A stretch of 64,000 bases of DNA from Ricordea florida (lineage: Eukaryota; Cnidaria; Anthozoa; Corallimorpharia; Ricordeidae): positions 6,613,597-6,677,596 of the forward strand of contig OX453278.1 in assembly GCA_949710005.1 (NCBI GenBank). The letters run 5' to 3'. This document shows positions 9,222-17,446 of this stretch, piece after piece. Position numbers and translations under genes: made by a program. The stretch's first letter is position 1; each line of letters starts with the position of its first letter. Under the pieces are notes generated by a model that worked only from the letters and a program-made list of their open reading frames with translations, was not told where the DNA came from and made no database searches.

Positions 9222-10460
9222 ACGTCAGAAAAAATTAATCCAAATAGAGTTCCGAAAGAACCATTTGGTTTGAAAGCGGAATCAACATTAAATAGAATTA
9301 CTCTAAATCCATCCACAGCCAGCCCCGGCGAAACATTATACATAAATATTCCAAAACTTTCTGAGAATTTAGTGCTTGTGCCTGGAAGTGTATCTCTTCT
9401 ATTTGATTTAGATGTTGAGGGTCATGCAAATAATACGGTTGTTAATAATTTAGCAAGTAATCTTGTATCCAGATTAAAAGTTCTTTTTGGCGGCGAAACA
9501 TTACAAGATACACAAAGATATGATCTATTTCAAACATATCGTGATTTATTTTTAACAGAAGAAGAGCGAGAAGATAAATTAAAACAAGGTATTTCTTCTC
9601 TAAATATTAGAAAACTTAGAACAAAAGCTGGCGATGCAAAAACACAAGATGTAAAAGAAGTTGCTCTAGCTAATGTTCACGGAACAAAGTATAGAATACC
9701 AATAAATCACCCAATTCTAAAAGATCATGGAGTTTTCTATCCGAAAGCATTGGAAAATCATCTAATATTTGAGATTACACTTGCCCCAATTAGTAATATT
9801 CTTATTTATTCTGATACAACAAAAACACCATCATATTCAATAAAAAACTTAGAGTTAGAATATTCTTCAATTTCAAGCGAATACTTAGCCCGTGAGGCAC
9901 AATCAAGATATCAAGTTGGTAAAGGATTTTTTTATGAAAATATTACCTTACACAAAACTTTTACATTTTCCATAGGCGGGGATGGTGTTATTAATCAGCA
10001 TATTAATTTACCAAGAAGATCAATGACTGGGGTATTATTTTTGTTTTTATTACCTCAAGCTGTGGGAGCAAGGGATTCTGAAAATTTTTATAATCCGTCT
10101 ATATCTTCAGTAGAAATTGATGTTGATGGTGTGCCAAATAGAATATACTCTAGGGGTATGATTCCGTCAGATCTTTGGGAATCCGTGAAAAAAAGATATC
10201 ATAGGGATGATGGTTTGCAAATTTCATTGAAAGAAAAAGAATTTTACGCGGATAAGTTTGCTCTTTGGGTTGATACTAGAACTCACCCAGATAATGGTAT
10301 TCATGGTGGAGGGCTAGCTCTAAATAATACACACGATGGTGTAAAAATAGAAATTAAAAGGAAACAAAACGGATCTGGAACTGTAACATGTCATATGTTT
10401 GTTGTAGCAGATGCAATGATGGAGATTATGAATTCAAGGTTAAAATCTATAATGTACTAA
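9219..10460 (+). CDS. Likely double-jelly-roll major capsid protein
   Basis: The 413-residue product has many short beta-prone segments and no membrane span or enzyme motif. Recognisable blocks are LVPGSVSLLFDLDV (about 53-66), LFGGETLQDTQRYDLF (about 89-104), INHPILKDHGVFYP (about 160-173) and NLPRRSMTGVLFLF (about 262-275). From memory, this belongs to a protein family repeated many times in cnidarian genomes beside the same integrase and ATPase. Its position directly before the packaging ATPase is typical of viral capsid genes. A double jelly-roll fold is inferred from size, beta content and context and was not tested. It is shorter than many Polinton capsid proteins. The start is fixed by the promoter box ending in ATG. 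Confidence 0.75.
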   Translation: MTSEKINPNRVPKEPFGLKAESTLNRITLNPSTASPGETLYINIPKLSENLVLVPGSVSLLFDLDVEGHANNTVVNNLASNLVSRLKVLFGGETLQDTQRYDLFQTYRDLFLTEEEREDKLKQGISSLNIRKLRTKAGDAKTQDVKEVALANVHGTKYRIPINHPILKDHGVFYPKALENHLIFEITLAPISNILIYSDTTKTPSYSIKNLELEYSSISSEYLAREAQSRYQVGKGFFYENITLHKTFTFSIGGDGVINQHINLPRRSMTGVLFLFLLPQAVGARDSENFYNPSISSVEIDVDGVPNRIYSRGMIPSDLWESVKKRYHRDDGLQISLKEKEFYADKFALWVDTRTHPDNGIHGGGLALNNTHDGVKIEIKRKQNGSGTVTCHMFVVADAMMEIMNSRLKSIMY

Positions 10461-10465
10461 CTTAA

Positions 10466-10490
10466 AAACCTTTAGTTATGATACAAAATC
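10466..10490 (+). promoter_or_regulatory. Late-type box before the ATPase gene
   Basis: CTTTAGTTATGATACAAAATC directly precedes the start codon. Its core GTTATnnGATACAAAA recurs at 15832-15848 before the 529-residue gene, and it resembles TTATAAATTACA before the capsid gene. Promoter role is inferred. Confidence 0.45.
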
Positions 10491-11117
10491 ATGGAAGAAC
10501 TAAGAGATAAAATTCCTTTTCATTGTATTATAACTGGACCAACAAATTGTGGTAAAACAAAGTATCTAATTGATCAACTACGAGGAGTTTTTCGAAAAGT
10601 TTTTGAATATATTGTTCTCATTTGTCCAACTTATTCTAAAAATAAAACATATCATAATTTTGCAAATAAAGATAAACGTTTCTATGTATGCTCGCCCGAT
10701 GCAAGTAATATAGATGAGATTAATGAATTGTTAACCGACTGCCAAACTTTATTCTCTGGAACAAACACATTAATAATTTTAGATGATTGCGCTGTATCTA
10801 CTGATCTGAAGAAAAGATCTAATAAGTTTATAGATTTAGCATTCTCTGGAAGACATCATGGTTTATCAATGTGGGTTCTCACTCAGCAATTAACATCAAT
10901 AGCAAAACCATTTCGAGAAAATGTTGCCTGCGTTGTTACTTTCCATAATCCATCGCAAAAAGGTATGAAGATGTTTTTTAAAGATTATGGAGGAGATATG
11001 GATTATGAAACTAGCAAAAAGTTTGTTCAACTCCTGAAAAACGAAAAATATTCTAGACTATGTTTATCTTTACGCTACCCATTTAATTGTTATTTAGAGA
11101 TTCCTGAAGTAATTTAA
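10491..11117 (+). CDS. A32-like genome-packaging ATPase
   Basis: The 208-residue product is a compact P-loop ATPase of the FtsK/HerA superfamily, like poxvirus A32 and Polinton packaging ATPases, which pump DNA into the particle. Walker A is GPTNCGKT (16-23). Walker B is LIILDD (94-99). A Q-containing sensor-like segment (VLTQQLTS) and SGRHHG lie where the family has them. Length fits the family (about 200-260). It follows the capsid gene by 30 nt and is followed 5 nt later by the 182-residue gene, so these may share a transcript. Confidence 0.9.
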   Translation: MEELRDKIPFHCIITGPTNCGKTKYLIDQLRGVFRKVFEYIVLICPTYSKNKTYHNFANKDKRFYVCSPDASNIDEINELLTDCQTLFSGTNTLIILDDCAVSTDLKKRSNKFIDLAFSGRHHGLSMWVLTQQLTSIAKPFRENVACVVTFHNPSQKGMKMFFKDYGGDMDYETSKKFVQLLKNEKYSRLCLSLRYPFNCYLEIPEVI

Positions 11118-11122
11118 AAAAG

Positions 11123-11671
11123 ATGACAGAAGTTGAAGATTATATTGAAGAAAAGACAGAACAACTGCAGGGGGGATCGGGAAAAGATAATGATGAACTT
11201 GAAATAAAACAAGAATCTCTTGCCATTCTTGCAGTGCTTGGAACAACAAAGGAATATCTAGGGGTTGAAATGAGCTTAGGTGATATAAAAAAATTATCAG
11301 AACGCGATGTAGAAAAATATTTTAATCGTTATCAAACACTAATGGGTAAGAAAATTAATGGGGGATTAGTAGATTCATCTCTTCAATTTGTTTCAAAAGT
11401 TATTTCTTTATTTGTTCCTGTTGATAATATAGAATGCCTTTGTAATGATTTGAAGAATGATGCTTTAGTTAATCGAGAACTTACAAATTTTTTAGGACTT
11501 ATTGCATTAAAAGGAGGAAGGTTGGTAGCACTTGCTAGCGGGCTATTTCAGGTTGTTAAGCACGTTAAAATAGATAAAATACAACAATTTACAAGTGAAA
11601 AATCAGGTAATTCTAGCACAACTGAGCAAGATACTAAGCTCAACTATGAAGGTGTTGATACTGTAAACTAA
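11123..11671 (+). CDS. Unknown element protein, 182 residues
   Basis: I do not recognise a family. The first 30 residues are acidic, with two hydrophobic helix-prone segments at about 85-100 (QFVSKVISLFVPV) and 121-145 (FLGLIALKGGRLVALASGLF). Two sites fit the adenovirus-protease pattern LxGGx: LQGGS (15-19) and LKGGR (129-133). That would suit a processed virion protein, yet no such protease was found in the element. It starts 5 nt after the ATPase stop and has no promoter box of its own, so it is probably co-transcribed with it. Confidence 0.8.
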   Translation: MTEVEDYIEEKTEQLQGGSGKDNDELEIKQESLAILAVLGTTKEYLGVEMSLGDIKKLSERDVEKYFNRYQTLMGKKINGGLVDSSLQFVSKVISLFVPVDNIECLCNDLKNDALVNRELTNFLGLIALKGGRLVALASGLFQVVKHVKIDKIQQFTSEKSGNSSTTEQDTKLNYEGVDTVN

Positions 11672-11676
11672 GCAGA

Positions 11677-11683
11677 TCTAAAG
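11677..11683 (+). promoter_or_regulatory. TCTAAAG box before the 131-residue gene
   Basis: TCTAAAG ends 25 nt before the ATG at 11709. The same box lies 24-26 nt before the genes at 12169, 13775 and 15085. Constant spacing argues for a promoter element of the virus-like element. Confidence 0.6.
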
Positions 11684-11708
11684 GATTATTAATAACATCC
11701 AAATAATA

Positions 11709-12104
11709 ATGTCTGAACAAACTGAAGTAGTTGAGCAAATTACTAGAGAACCGCCTAAAGAAGTTAATTCATCAAAAAAGAAGGATAAGGATCCTAAAAA
11801 AGTTGCTGCTGGTAAAAAATTAGCGGAATATAATAAAAAAGCAAAAGAAGCATTGGCTAGGGAGAACAAAAGGAACGAGGATCAAATGAAAAGTGAAGAA
11901 GATAATGTAAATGAAAATAAAGCGTGGCTTCCAGAGCTATCTTTTACAACTGTATTATCAATTGTTGGAATAGGTTTTACAGCATTTGATATGTTTATGA
12001 GATATTATAAAAACAGAATACCTGATTTATCTCAAGTTCCAAAATTACCTCAACCATCAAAAATACAACAACCAACAGATAGACCAAAAATTGGAATGAT
12101 GTAA
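11709..12104 (+). CDS. Basic single-pass membrane protein, 131 residues
   Basis: The function is unknown. Residues 1-75 are rich in Lys and Glu and would form a charged helical domain (KKKDKDPKKVAAGKKLAEYNK). One hydrophobic segment at about 78-97 (SFTTVLSIVGIGFTAFDMFM) is a likely membrane span. The C-terminal tail is Pro/Gln-rich (QVPKLPQPSKIQQP). A virion membrane or DNA-contact protein would fit the late cluster, but this is inference. It is the first gene of the TCTAAAG-box group. Confidence 0.75.
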   Translation: MSEQTEVVEQITREPPKEVNSSKKKDKDPKKVAAGKKLAEYNKKAKEALARENKRNEDQMKSEEDNVNENKAWLPELSFTTVLSIVGIGFTAFDMFMRYYKNRIPDLSQVPKLPQPSKIQQPTDRPKIGMM

Positions 12105-12115
12105 TTATAAATTAT

Positions 12116-12166
12116 TTTTTTACTACATAAAGACATCTAAAGGTTTCTTACTGATGTAGTAAAAAA
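12116..12166 (+). promoter_or_regulatory. Hairpin with TCTAAAG in the loop
   Basis: A 13-bp perfect inverted repeat (TTTTTTACTACAT at 12116-12128 and its complement at 12154-12166) encloses a 25-nt loop. The loop contains TCTAAAG at 12136-12142. The right arm ends 2 nt before the ATG at 12169. It may terminate the upstream transcript while presenting the promoter of the next gene. Confidence 0.6.
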
Positions 12167-12168
12167 TT

Positions 12169-12387
12169 ATGTCAAACGAAAACAAACTTGTGAAAACTGT
12201 TACTGATTCGGCGGTACTTATCGGGTTAGGGGCTGGAGTTGGCTATGTAGCTAAAAAGATGATGAAAGAATCATTTTTGAATGACCCATCTTCAAGTATT
12301 ACAAATTATGCAAAATGGGTAGCTGTATTGTCGGGGAGTATGTATCTAAAAACATATTTAGAGGATCAAAAGATTTTACCAAAATAA
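12169..12387 (+). CDS. Small membrane protein, 72 residues
   Basis: Two hydrophobic segments are visible: about 14-27 (SAVLIGLGAGVGYV) and about 47-60 (AKWVAVLSGSMYL). They are separated by a basic, Ser-rich stretch. The glycine-rich first span recalls small viral membrane proteins. The TCTAAAG box at 12136-12142 is 26 nt upstream. It is followed after 6 nt by the 132-residue gene, so the pair is probably one transcript. No family is recognised. Confidence 0.7.
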   Translation: MSNENKLVKTVTDSAVLIGLGAGVGYVAKKMMKESFLNDPSSSITNYAKWVAVLSGSMYLKTYLEDQKILPK

Positions 12388-12393
12388 TCAAAC

Positions 12394-12792
12394 ATGGCAT
12401 TAGCATCATTAGGAATGATGGGTTTAGGGGCTTTATTAAATGCAACCGCCTTTGTTGGAGGAAACTATCTTGTAAAATCTCTATCTGGAGATAAAGCTGA
12501 TACAGAAAAAATACGACACGATAAAGCAATGGAAAAATATCAAAGAGATTACGCAGAATATCAGGAAAAAAGACAAAAAATGATTGATTGGGAAAATAAG
12601 AAAAAAGATGAAGAATATCAATCATCAAAAAATATTTCAAAAACAAATGAAGCTTTTGAATTATATAACCAATTGCACAAGCCAAAATTTTCAGATTATT
12701 ATAAACCAAGCGATGATCAAAAGAATGGAGAAATGATATATGTTGGAGCTGGAATGTTAGGTTTAGGTTATGCAGTCAGTAAATTATTTTAA
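12394..12792 (+). CDS. Membrane-linked protein, 132 residues
   Basis: Function unknown. Residues 1-30 are hydrophobic and glycine-rich (MALASLGMMGLGALLNATAF), like a fusion-peptide-like or membrane-anchor start. Residues 36-95 are a charged helix (KYQRDYAEYQEKRQKMIDWENKK cut short here). The last 17 residues are hydrophobic again with Gly (VGAGMLGLGYAVSKLF). Hydrophobic ends around a coiled middle suggest a virion membrane protein. It lies 6 nt after the 72-residue gene and ends at a hairpin shared with the convergent SSB-like gene. Confidence 0.72.
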   Translation: MALASLGMMGLGALLNATAFVGGNYLVKSLSGDKADTEKIRHDKAMEKYQRDYAEYQEKRQKMIDWENKKKDEEYQSSKNISKTNEAFELYNQLHKPKFSDYYKPSDDQKNGEMIYVGAGMLGLGYAVSKLF

Positions 12793-12796
12793 ATTA

Positions 12797-12827
12797 TTAT
12801 ATAACTTGTAATACATAAGTTATATAA
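12797..12827. terminator. Hairpin between convergent genes
   Basis: TTATATAACTT (12797-12807) pairs perfectly with AAGTTATATAA (12817-12827) around a 9-nt loop. It lies 5 nt after one stop codon and 11 nt before the stop of the gene on the other strand. A near-identical arm (GTTATATAACATAATTA) recurs in the hairpin at 18644-18675. Mimivirus-type viruses end transcripts at such hairpins; the role here is inferred. Confidence 0.6.
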
Positions 12828-12838
12828 CATAATTATAT

Positions 12839-13675
12839 TTACAGCAGACTTCCGGCATCGCTATCAGAGTCTAAATCTAAATTTTCCATAAGTTCAGATG
12901 CGGATGTTGCATTAGAAATAATTACTTCTGGGTTATGTCTACGACGAGATAATCTTTTCATTTTAACATCTTGTTTTACAGCAGCATCATAAATTTTTAC
13001 CTGAAGTGAAATAAAATTACCAATAAATATTGATTCAATTTTAACATTAGATTCTGCAAAGCAGCCATTATGCATTAAATCTTCTACTTTTATTTCTTCA
13101 TCTGTATCCATATCATAAAATTTAGTTAAAAATCCTCCTTGTCTTTTAGATTCAATTAATTTTGCATATAATGTTGGGCCTCTATCGGGCACTTTTTGCA
13201 TATAAGTTTTATTTTTTTCATCTGTGATTTTTACCATTTTCCAATAAAGAGGATTTAAACCCCCCTTGCTTTTAGTAAGATCAGATCTTTCCAACTCGTA
13301 TTTATCAATTTTATCTCTATTTTCTAATAAATGATCAATACAGCAATCTACTATTTTATTAAAAGTATCAATCCATTTTTTCTCTTCATCTGTAGGCTTA
13401 CTTCCACTCCATAAACATATAGGAAAAACATATCCAGTAGTTTTATTTGTTTCTTGGCTTTTATTTACTGAAACCCCAAATGAATATAAACGGCTAGTTG
13501 GAATAACAAGCTCTCCTTCAGTTCCATCTTCATTTTTTGTGAAAATTTTAATTCGTTTAAATTCAATCTTTGGTTTTGTGCCTGGAATTTCTCCAAAAAT
13601 TACTTTAGAAAAGACCATGCTTTCTTTTGGATTATAATTATAAATATCTATTAATTGTGTATTTTCGTTCATCAT
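12839..13675 (-). CDS. Possible ssDNA-binding protein with acidic tail
   Basis: The 278-residue product has no enzyme motif and looks beta-rich. Blocks such as LNPLYWKM and GPTLYAKL recall, from memory, the DUF2738-type proteins of large DNA viruses, which have been proposed as single-strand DNA-binding proteins. The C-terminus is strongly acidic (MENLDLDSDSDAGSLL), a hallmark of many SSBs, and a basic stretch (KRLSRRRHNPE) lies before it. An SSB would suit protein-primed strand-displacement replication. The early-type box at 13691-13710 ends 15 nt before the start, which groups it with polB. The assignment is tentative. Confidence 0.6.
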   Translation of the reverse strand: MMNENTQLIDIYNYNPKESMVFSKVIFGEIPGTKPKIEFKRIKIFTKNEDGTEGELVIPTSRLYSFGVSVNKSQETNKTTGYVFPICLWSGSKPTDEEKKWIDTFNKIVDCCIDHLLENRDKIDKYELERSDLTKSKGGLNPLYWKMVKITDEKNKTYMQKVPDRGPTLYAKLIESKRQGGFLTKFYDMDTDEEIKVEDLMHNGCFAESNVKIESIFIGNFISLQVKIYDAAVKQDVKMKRLSRRRHNPEVIISNATSASELMENLDLDSDSDAGSLL

Positions 13676-13690
13676 TTTACTTTTGTATTT

Positions 13691-13710
13691 TATTTTCTTT
13701 TCTTTAAATC
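13691..13710 (-). promoter_or_regulatory. Early-type A-rich box before the SSB-like gene
   Basis: On the minus strand this reads GATTTAAAGAAAAGAAAATA, followed by 15 nt and then the ATG. Nineteen of the 20 bases recur, with the same 15-nt spacing, before the gene that starts at 19752. Confidence 0.65.
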
Positions 13711-13743
13711 ATAAATTAATTTTTTTATTATAAAAAGTTTTAG

Positions 13744-13750
13744 TCTAAAG
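13744..13750 (+). promoter_or_regulatory. TCTAAAG box before the 424-residue gene
   Basis: TCTAAAG followed by ATTTATT ends 24 nt before the ATG at 13775. It lies in a 99-bp divergent region whose other side carries the early-type box, so one spacer holds both promoter classes. Confidence 0.6.
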
Positions 13751-13774
13751 ATTTATTAAGAGTTAGTAAAATTA

Positions 13775-15049
13775 ATGGAAGTTGAAGATTTAAACCCAGC
13801 TGATTTAAATGATGCAAATAATGAAAATCAAGATGATGATACAATTGAAATGTATACGATTACATCCACAAACCAACCGGAATATCCTGATTATGATGAA
13901 GAAAATAGAAGGACAGAGTGGGATACGCCATCTGAAAGAAGAAATCTAGGTGATGTTTTAAGAGAAAGAGATGAGGAATATGACAGAAGGAGAGATGCTG
14001 GGCAAGAGCTAAGACGTTATTTACCAGATTTCAATCCCAACGATGCTACATTTAATGTTGAATTTGAGGAAGATGGAAGTATATCAGGAACCTATAGTAA
14101 TAATCCAAGAGCAGCAAAACACATAATACTTGATAAAAATGGTGTTCTTAAACTTGAAGATTTGCCAAAAGGAATGAAAAAAGATCTAGGTGTTGATTAT
14201 CAAACAATGCTGGAAAAATATAATAATTCTGAGGAAGAATTGAGAAAATCTAATGAAAAAATTAGAGAATTAGATAATGCATTGGAAGAAGCAAATGAAA
14301 AAAATATAGATTTAGATAATGCATTGCAAGGATTGGACGCCGCCTCAAAAGTACATCCAAAAGAAATTGCTCAATATGAAGAAAAAGTAAGAAGGCTTAT
14401 TTTAGTAATTGAAAGCCAAAAAGCAGAAAAAGAAAATATGGAAAGAGATGCTTCTGAAGGCAAAAGACTTTTTGATCAAACCGCTAAACAGAATATAGAG
14501 TTAAAAATACAACAAGATAAAATTTTAAAAGAACTAAAATTATACAAAGAAGAAATAGATAAATATAAGAAGGATAAATTAAATGCAGCAAATCTAGAGC
14601 GAAGCAATGAAAGATTAAGATCTGAGGTTGATAAATTAAGAGAGCAAATTAGAAATAAAATAATTTCAAACGATGAACAAATATCAGACATTCAAGCTAG
14701 AAAAGACGAAATAATTAAAAATTTACCATTGCGAGAGCGATTAAAGAATATCTTTAAAAAGTATGGTTTTACAGCATTTGCTGTTTTAAGTGCTGTAGGC
14801 GTTATCATTGGAGTTATAGTTTCTAATCTTTCAAAGGGTTTATCTACTTTAGGAAGAGGCGTAGGGAATGGTTTGAAAAATATTGGTAAAAAACTGGGGG
14901 AAATATTACCAGGAATGGTTGGAGCTATCGTTAGCTTTCTATTCAAAACAGCCGGCCAGGTTATTGGATTTTTAGGCGAGAATGCATGGTTATTAATAAT
15001 GGCTGTGGTTCTATATTTTGTGGAAAATATTAAGAAAAAACGAAACTAA
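13775..15049 (+). CDS. Coiled-coil membrane protein, 424 residues
   Basis: No family is recognised. Residues 1-70 are acidic. Residues about 145-320 form a long coiled coil with heptad-like Leu/Ile spacing (EELRKSNEKIRELDNALEE). Residues about 325-420 are hydrophobic with repeated Gly (AVGVIIGVIVSNLSKGLSTL) and at least two membrane spans, ending in a basic KKKRN tail. The build (coiled coil on a membrane anchor) suits a spike, scaffold or internal-membrane protein of the particle; this is inference. It shares the TCTAAAG box and late cluster with other membrane proteins. Confidence 0.8.
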   Translation: MEVEDLNPADLNDANNENQDDDTIEMYTITSTNQPEYPDYDEENRRTEWDTPSERRNLGDVLRERDEEYDRRRDAGQELRRYLPDFNPNDATFNVEFEEDGSISGTYSNNPRAAKHIILDKNGVLKLEDLPKGMKKDLGVDYQTMLEKYNNSEEELRKSNEKIRELDNALEEANEKNIDLDNALQGLDAASKVHPKEIAQYEEKVRRLILVIESQKAEKENMERDASEGKRLFDQTAKQNIELKIQQDKILKELKLYKEEIDKYKKDKLNAANLERSNERLRSEVDKLREQIRNKIISNDEQISDIQARKDEIIKNLPLRERLKNIFKKYGFTAFAVLSAVGVIIGVIVSNLSKGLSTLGRGVGNGLKNIGKKLGEILPGMVGAIVSFLFKTAGQVIGFLGENAWLLIMAVVLYFVENIKKKRN

Positions 15050-15051
15050 GA

Positions 15052-15058
15052 TCTAAAG
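15052..15058 (+). promoter_or_regulatory. TCTAAAG box before the 206-residue gene
   Basis: It lies 2 nt after the stop of the 424-residue gene and ends 26 nt before the ATG at 15085. It is the fourth case of this box at 24-26 nt from a start codon. Confidence 0.6.
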
Positions 15059-15084
15059 ATAACACATTTTTCAGTAAAAAGTAT

Positions 15085-15705
15085 ATGGCAGATTACAACG
15101 GAAATACTTATTCACATACTAATAATAACGGACTTTATCCAGTTTTGCAAAATACAGATCCTAATAATTTCAGGTTACAAAAATCTGGTGAAGTATTAGA
15201 AAATCTTAAAAGAGAAATTAAACATTATGAAGAAGTAAGTAAAAAATACAAAAGAGTCAGACTTTTATTTACAAAATTAAGTATTTGTGGTGGTTTATTT
15301 TCAGTTATTTTATCAACAAGCGGCCTTGGAACTTCTCTTACTGGTTTTGGCGCTGTTATTGGTGTTCCTTTGGGAGTTGTTGGTGGTGTTTTTGGAGGAT
15401 TGTCTGTTGGATTTGGTTACTTTTCTAAAAGGATTTCAAACAAAGTTAGCAAACATGAAAAAACGACCTCAATCGCAAAATCAAAATTAAACACTATTAC
15501 TGATTTAGTTTCTAAAGGTTTTAAGGATGGAAAAATATCAGATGAAGAATTCTCTATAATTTTAACAGAAGCTGAAAACTTTGAAAAACTAAAACAAGAA
15601 GTAAGACAAAAATTCAGAAAAGATAGCCAAAAAAACTTCGACATGTCTATAATCAGGAAAAAAGTTCGAGAAGATCTATTAAAAGAATTAACCGGTCCGG
15701 CATAG
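15085..15705 (+). CDS. Glycine-rich membrane protein, 206 residues
   Basis: Unknown family. Residues about 30-60 are a charged helix. Residues about 70-115 are a long Gly-rich hydrophobic block (GLGTSLTGFGAVIGVPLGVV) able to cross a membrane twice. The rest is a Lys/Glu-rich helical tail with a possible EF-like acidic turn (DGKISDEEF). Its last codons lie in a GC-rich palindrome (15692-15724), so the final LTGPA residues come from that insert. A role in a virion membrane is possible. Confidence 0.75.
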   Translation: MADYNGNTYSHTNNNGLYPVLQNTDPNNFRLQKSGEVLENLKREIKHYEEVSKKYKRVRLLFTKLSICGGLFSVILSTSGLGTSLTGFGAVIGVPLGVVGGVFGGLSVGFGYFSKRISNKVSKHEKTTSIAKSKLNTITDLVSKGFKDGKISDEEFSIILTEAENFEKLKQEVRQKFRKDSQKNFDMSIIRKKVREDLLKELTGPA

Positions 15706-15724
15706 CCGGGGAGGGCTCCGCCCG
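15692..15724. repeat. GC-rich double mini-palindrome at a stop codon
   Basis: In very AT-rich surroundings, 33 bp are almost all G+C. They hold two small hairpins: CCGGC-ATA-GCCGG (15697-15709) and GGGC-TCC-GCCC (15713-15723). The TAG stop of the 206-residue gene lies in the first loop and arm. It looks like an inserted GC cluster or a terminator. Its origin is unknown. Confidence 0.6.
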
Positions 15725-15800
15725 ATACAACACATTAAAGATTTCATTTGAAAGAACTGATGTTGGTTGTAATTGTTTTGCTGGGATTAGAAGAGAATTT

Positions 15801-15860
15801 ACATCTTAATTCTTTCAAATTTAAAGATCTCGTTATTTGATACAAAAAGAATTAAGATGT
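15801..15860 (+). promoter_or_regulatory. 15-bp inverted repeat over the 529-residue gene start
   Basis: ACATCTTAATTCTTT (15801-15815) pairs with its complement at 15846-15860. The ATG at 15857 is inside the right arm. The loop holds AAAGATCTCGTTATTTGATACA, which matches the late-type box before the ATPase gene. The fold could occlude the start codon in the RNA or act as a terminator for the gene before. Confidence 0.6.
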
Positions 15861-17446
15861 TATTAAACGATTTCAAAACCCGATATCCAAACGCTAATCT
15901 TGATAAATTTACATTTATTAATGATTCATTTGGTGGGTATATTAAATGGAAAGTTAATGGAACAACAATTATGTCTGATGATGATCCTTCTGGGAAAACT
16001 TGGACTGAAAATCTTTCTAATAATTTGAAAACATTATTATGGAGAGATTTGGGTTTAGAAAAGAAACCTAAAGTTGGATCATTTCCAAAAACTTTATCAT
16101 TTACAAACAAAACATATCCAATACCTGGCATTAAGTTCGATGAATTTGCTCCTGATGTAACAGAAATGTTAACTAATTTAGTTATATATGTTTCAGAAAA
16201 AGATCATTTCACTGCACAAATGAAAAATGTATTTAAAAATCAAACTGTAGGACTTACTAGCGGTAAAGAAGCCAGAGCTTGGTTGAATAAACCAAATATT
16301 AATCACTGGCCTCAGCAATTAAACATGGCAGTTTGGTGCGCAACATCAGGATGTGGTGTAAGTTTAAATGATAGTTTAAATTATCCAAGAGTTATTAGAA
16401 GTTTTATTTTATTTCACGTATACTTTACAATAAGAAGAATATTATATGAATTATATTTACCATTACCCGGAGAAAAAACTTTTTCTTTAAAAAATAATCC
16501 ATACAACAAAAATGCTTATAATCGTTTATGTGCAGAATTTGGTTTAAGCAATAATCAAGATTTTAAAGGGTTGAATAAACCTTTAGCTGATTTTAGATGG
16601 AAGGGAGGTGCAAATCACGGCGTTGGGGATGTATTCATTGACTATGGTAAAGGATACGTACCTCCGGGAAGCGTTCATGGTCAAGGAGGAGGAAATCAAA
16701 ATGTTAGAATTGTAAGAAATTACGATCCTGATGCAAATATTTGGCCAAGCGATTCGGCTAAATTTTCTGATGATGGTGGAAAGAAAATAGATGGAAATTT
16801 AATATCTATGTTGCGAAATGATCATTTTGTAGATTTTCAATATTCATGGTTTATACCAGAATCTGGATATGGATTAACAAAAGCTGGATTGGAAAGAATA
16901 AATAGATCAGTTGAAGCTTTTGTTTACTGTATTTTAGGAGCTCAAGTTAATACTAGGAATTCAATTATTGGTAAAGGAGGAGGGGCATTTGAAACTCAAC
17001 AACAATTTATATCAAGATTTGAAGACTCTGTGGTTGAAAATGATATTTCTAAATCTATTCAAAACTATCAAAAATCTGTTCAGGAAACTAAATTAAGGCT
17101 TGATTTAGCTATTGCTCCAGGAGTTTGGTTGATGCCAAGCAATATGATTATAAACACAGAAAGTGTGGTTGGATATAATAACAAACTCATGAGAACCACT
17201 GAAGATATGAATTTTGGTATTAATAATTCAATAAATACTGAAACAAAAACTGTTGGAATAAGTCATAGTTTAGGATCTTCAAAGGTTTCGTTATTAAATA
17301 CAAATGGTAGAAAAATAAATCCAATAGTTGAAGAAACAAAAACTGATGAAGTTAAACAAGAAAATAATTATACAGATTCACATCAAAACAATCTTATATT
17401 ATTTATGATTTTAGGCGGTGGGTTATCTTGGTTTTTATTTCGTTAA
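15857..17446 (+). CDS. Tail-anchored element protein, 529 residues
   Basis: I do not recognise the family with certainty. It looks globular through residue 480, with Trp- and Gly-rich blocks (WPQQLNMAVWCATSGCGVSL, GGANHGVGDVFIDYGKGYV) and a helical stretch around 385-415. A Lys/Asn-rich linker then leads to a hydrophobic C-terminus (NLILFMILGGGLSWFLF) that would anchor it in a membrane. It is the largest structural-type gene after polB and a candidate virion surface or entry protein. No protease-type His/Asp/Cys triad is evident. The start codon lies in an inverted repeat. Confidence 0.75.
   Translation: MLLNDFKTRYPNANLDKFTFINDSFGGYIKWKVNGTTIMSDDDPSGKTWTENLSNNLKTLLWRDLGLEKKPKVGSFPKTLSFTNKTYPIPGIKFDEFAPDVTEMLTNLVIYVSEKDHFTAQMKNVFKNQTVGLTSGKEARAWLNKPNINHWPQQLNMAVWCATSGCGVSLNDSLNYPRVIRSFILFHVYFTIRRILYELYLPLPGEKTFSLKNNPYNKNAYNRLCAEFGLSNNQDFKGLNKPLADFRWKGGANHGVGDVFIDYGKGYVPPGSVHGQGGGNQNVRIVRNYDPDANIWPSDSAKFSDDGGKKIDGNLISMLRNDHFVDFQYSWFIPESGYGLTKAGLERINRSVEAFVYCILGAQVNTRNSIIGKGGGAFETQQQFISRFEDSVVENDISKSIQNYQKSVQETKLRLDLAIAPGVWLMPSNMIINTESVVGYNNKLMRTTEDMNFGINNSINTETKTVGISHSLGSSKVSLLNTNGRKINPIVEETKTDEVKQENNYTDSHQNNLILFMILGGGLSWFLFR

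Noticed and set aside
12299-12709. 136-codon minus-strand gene
   Set aside because: Antisense to two better-supported element genes with proper spacing and a promoter box.
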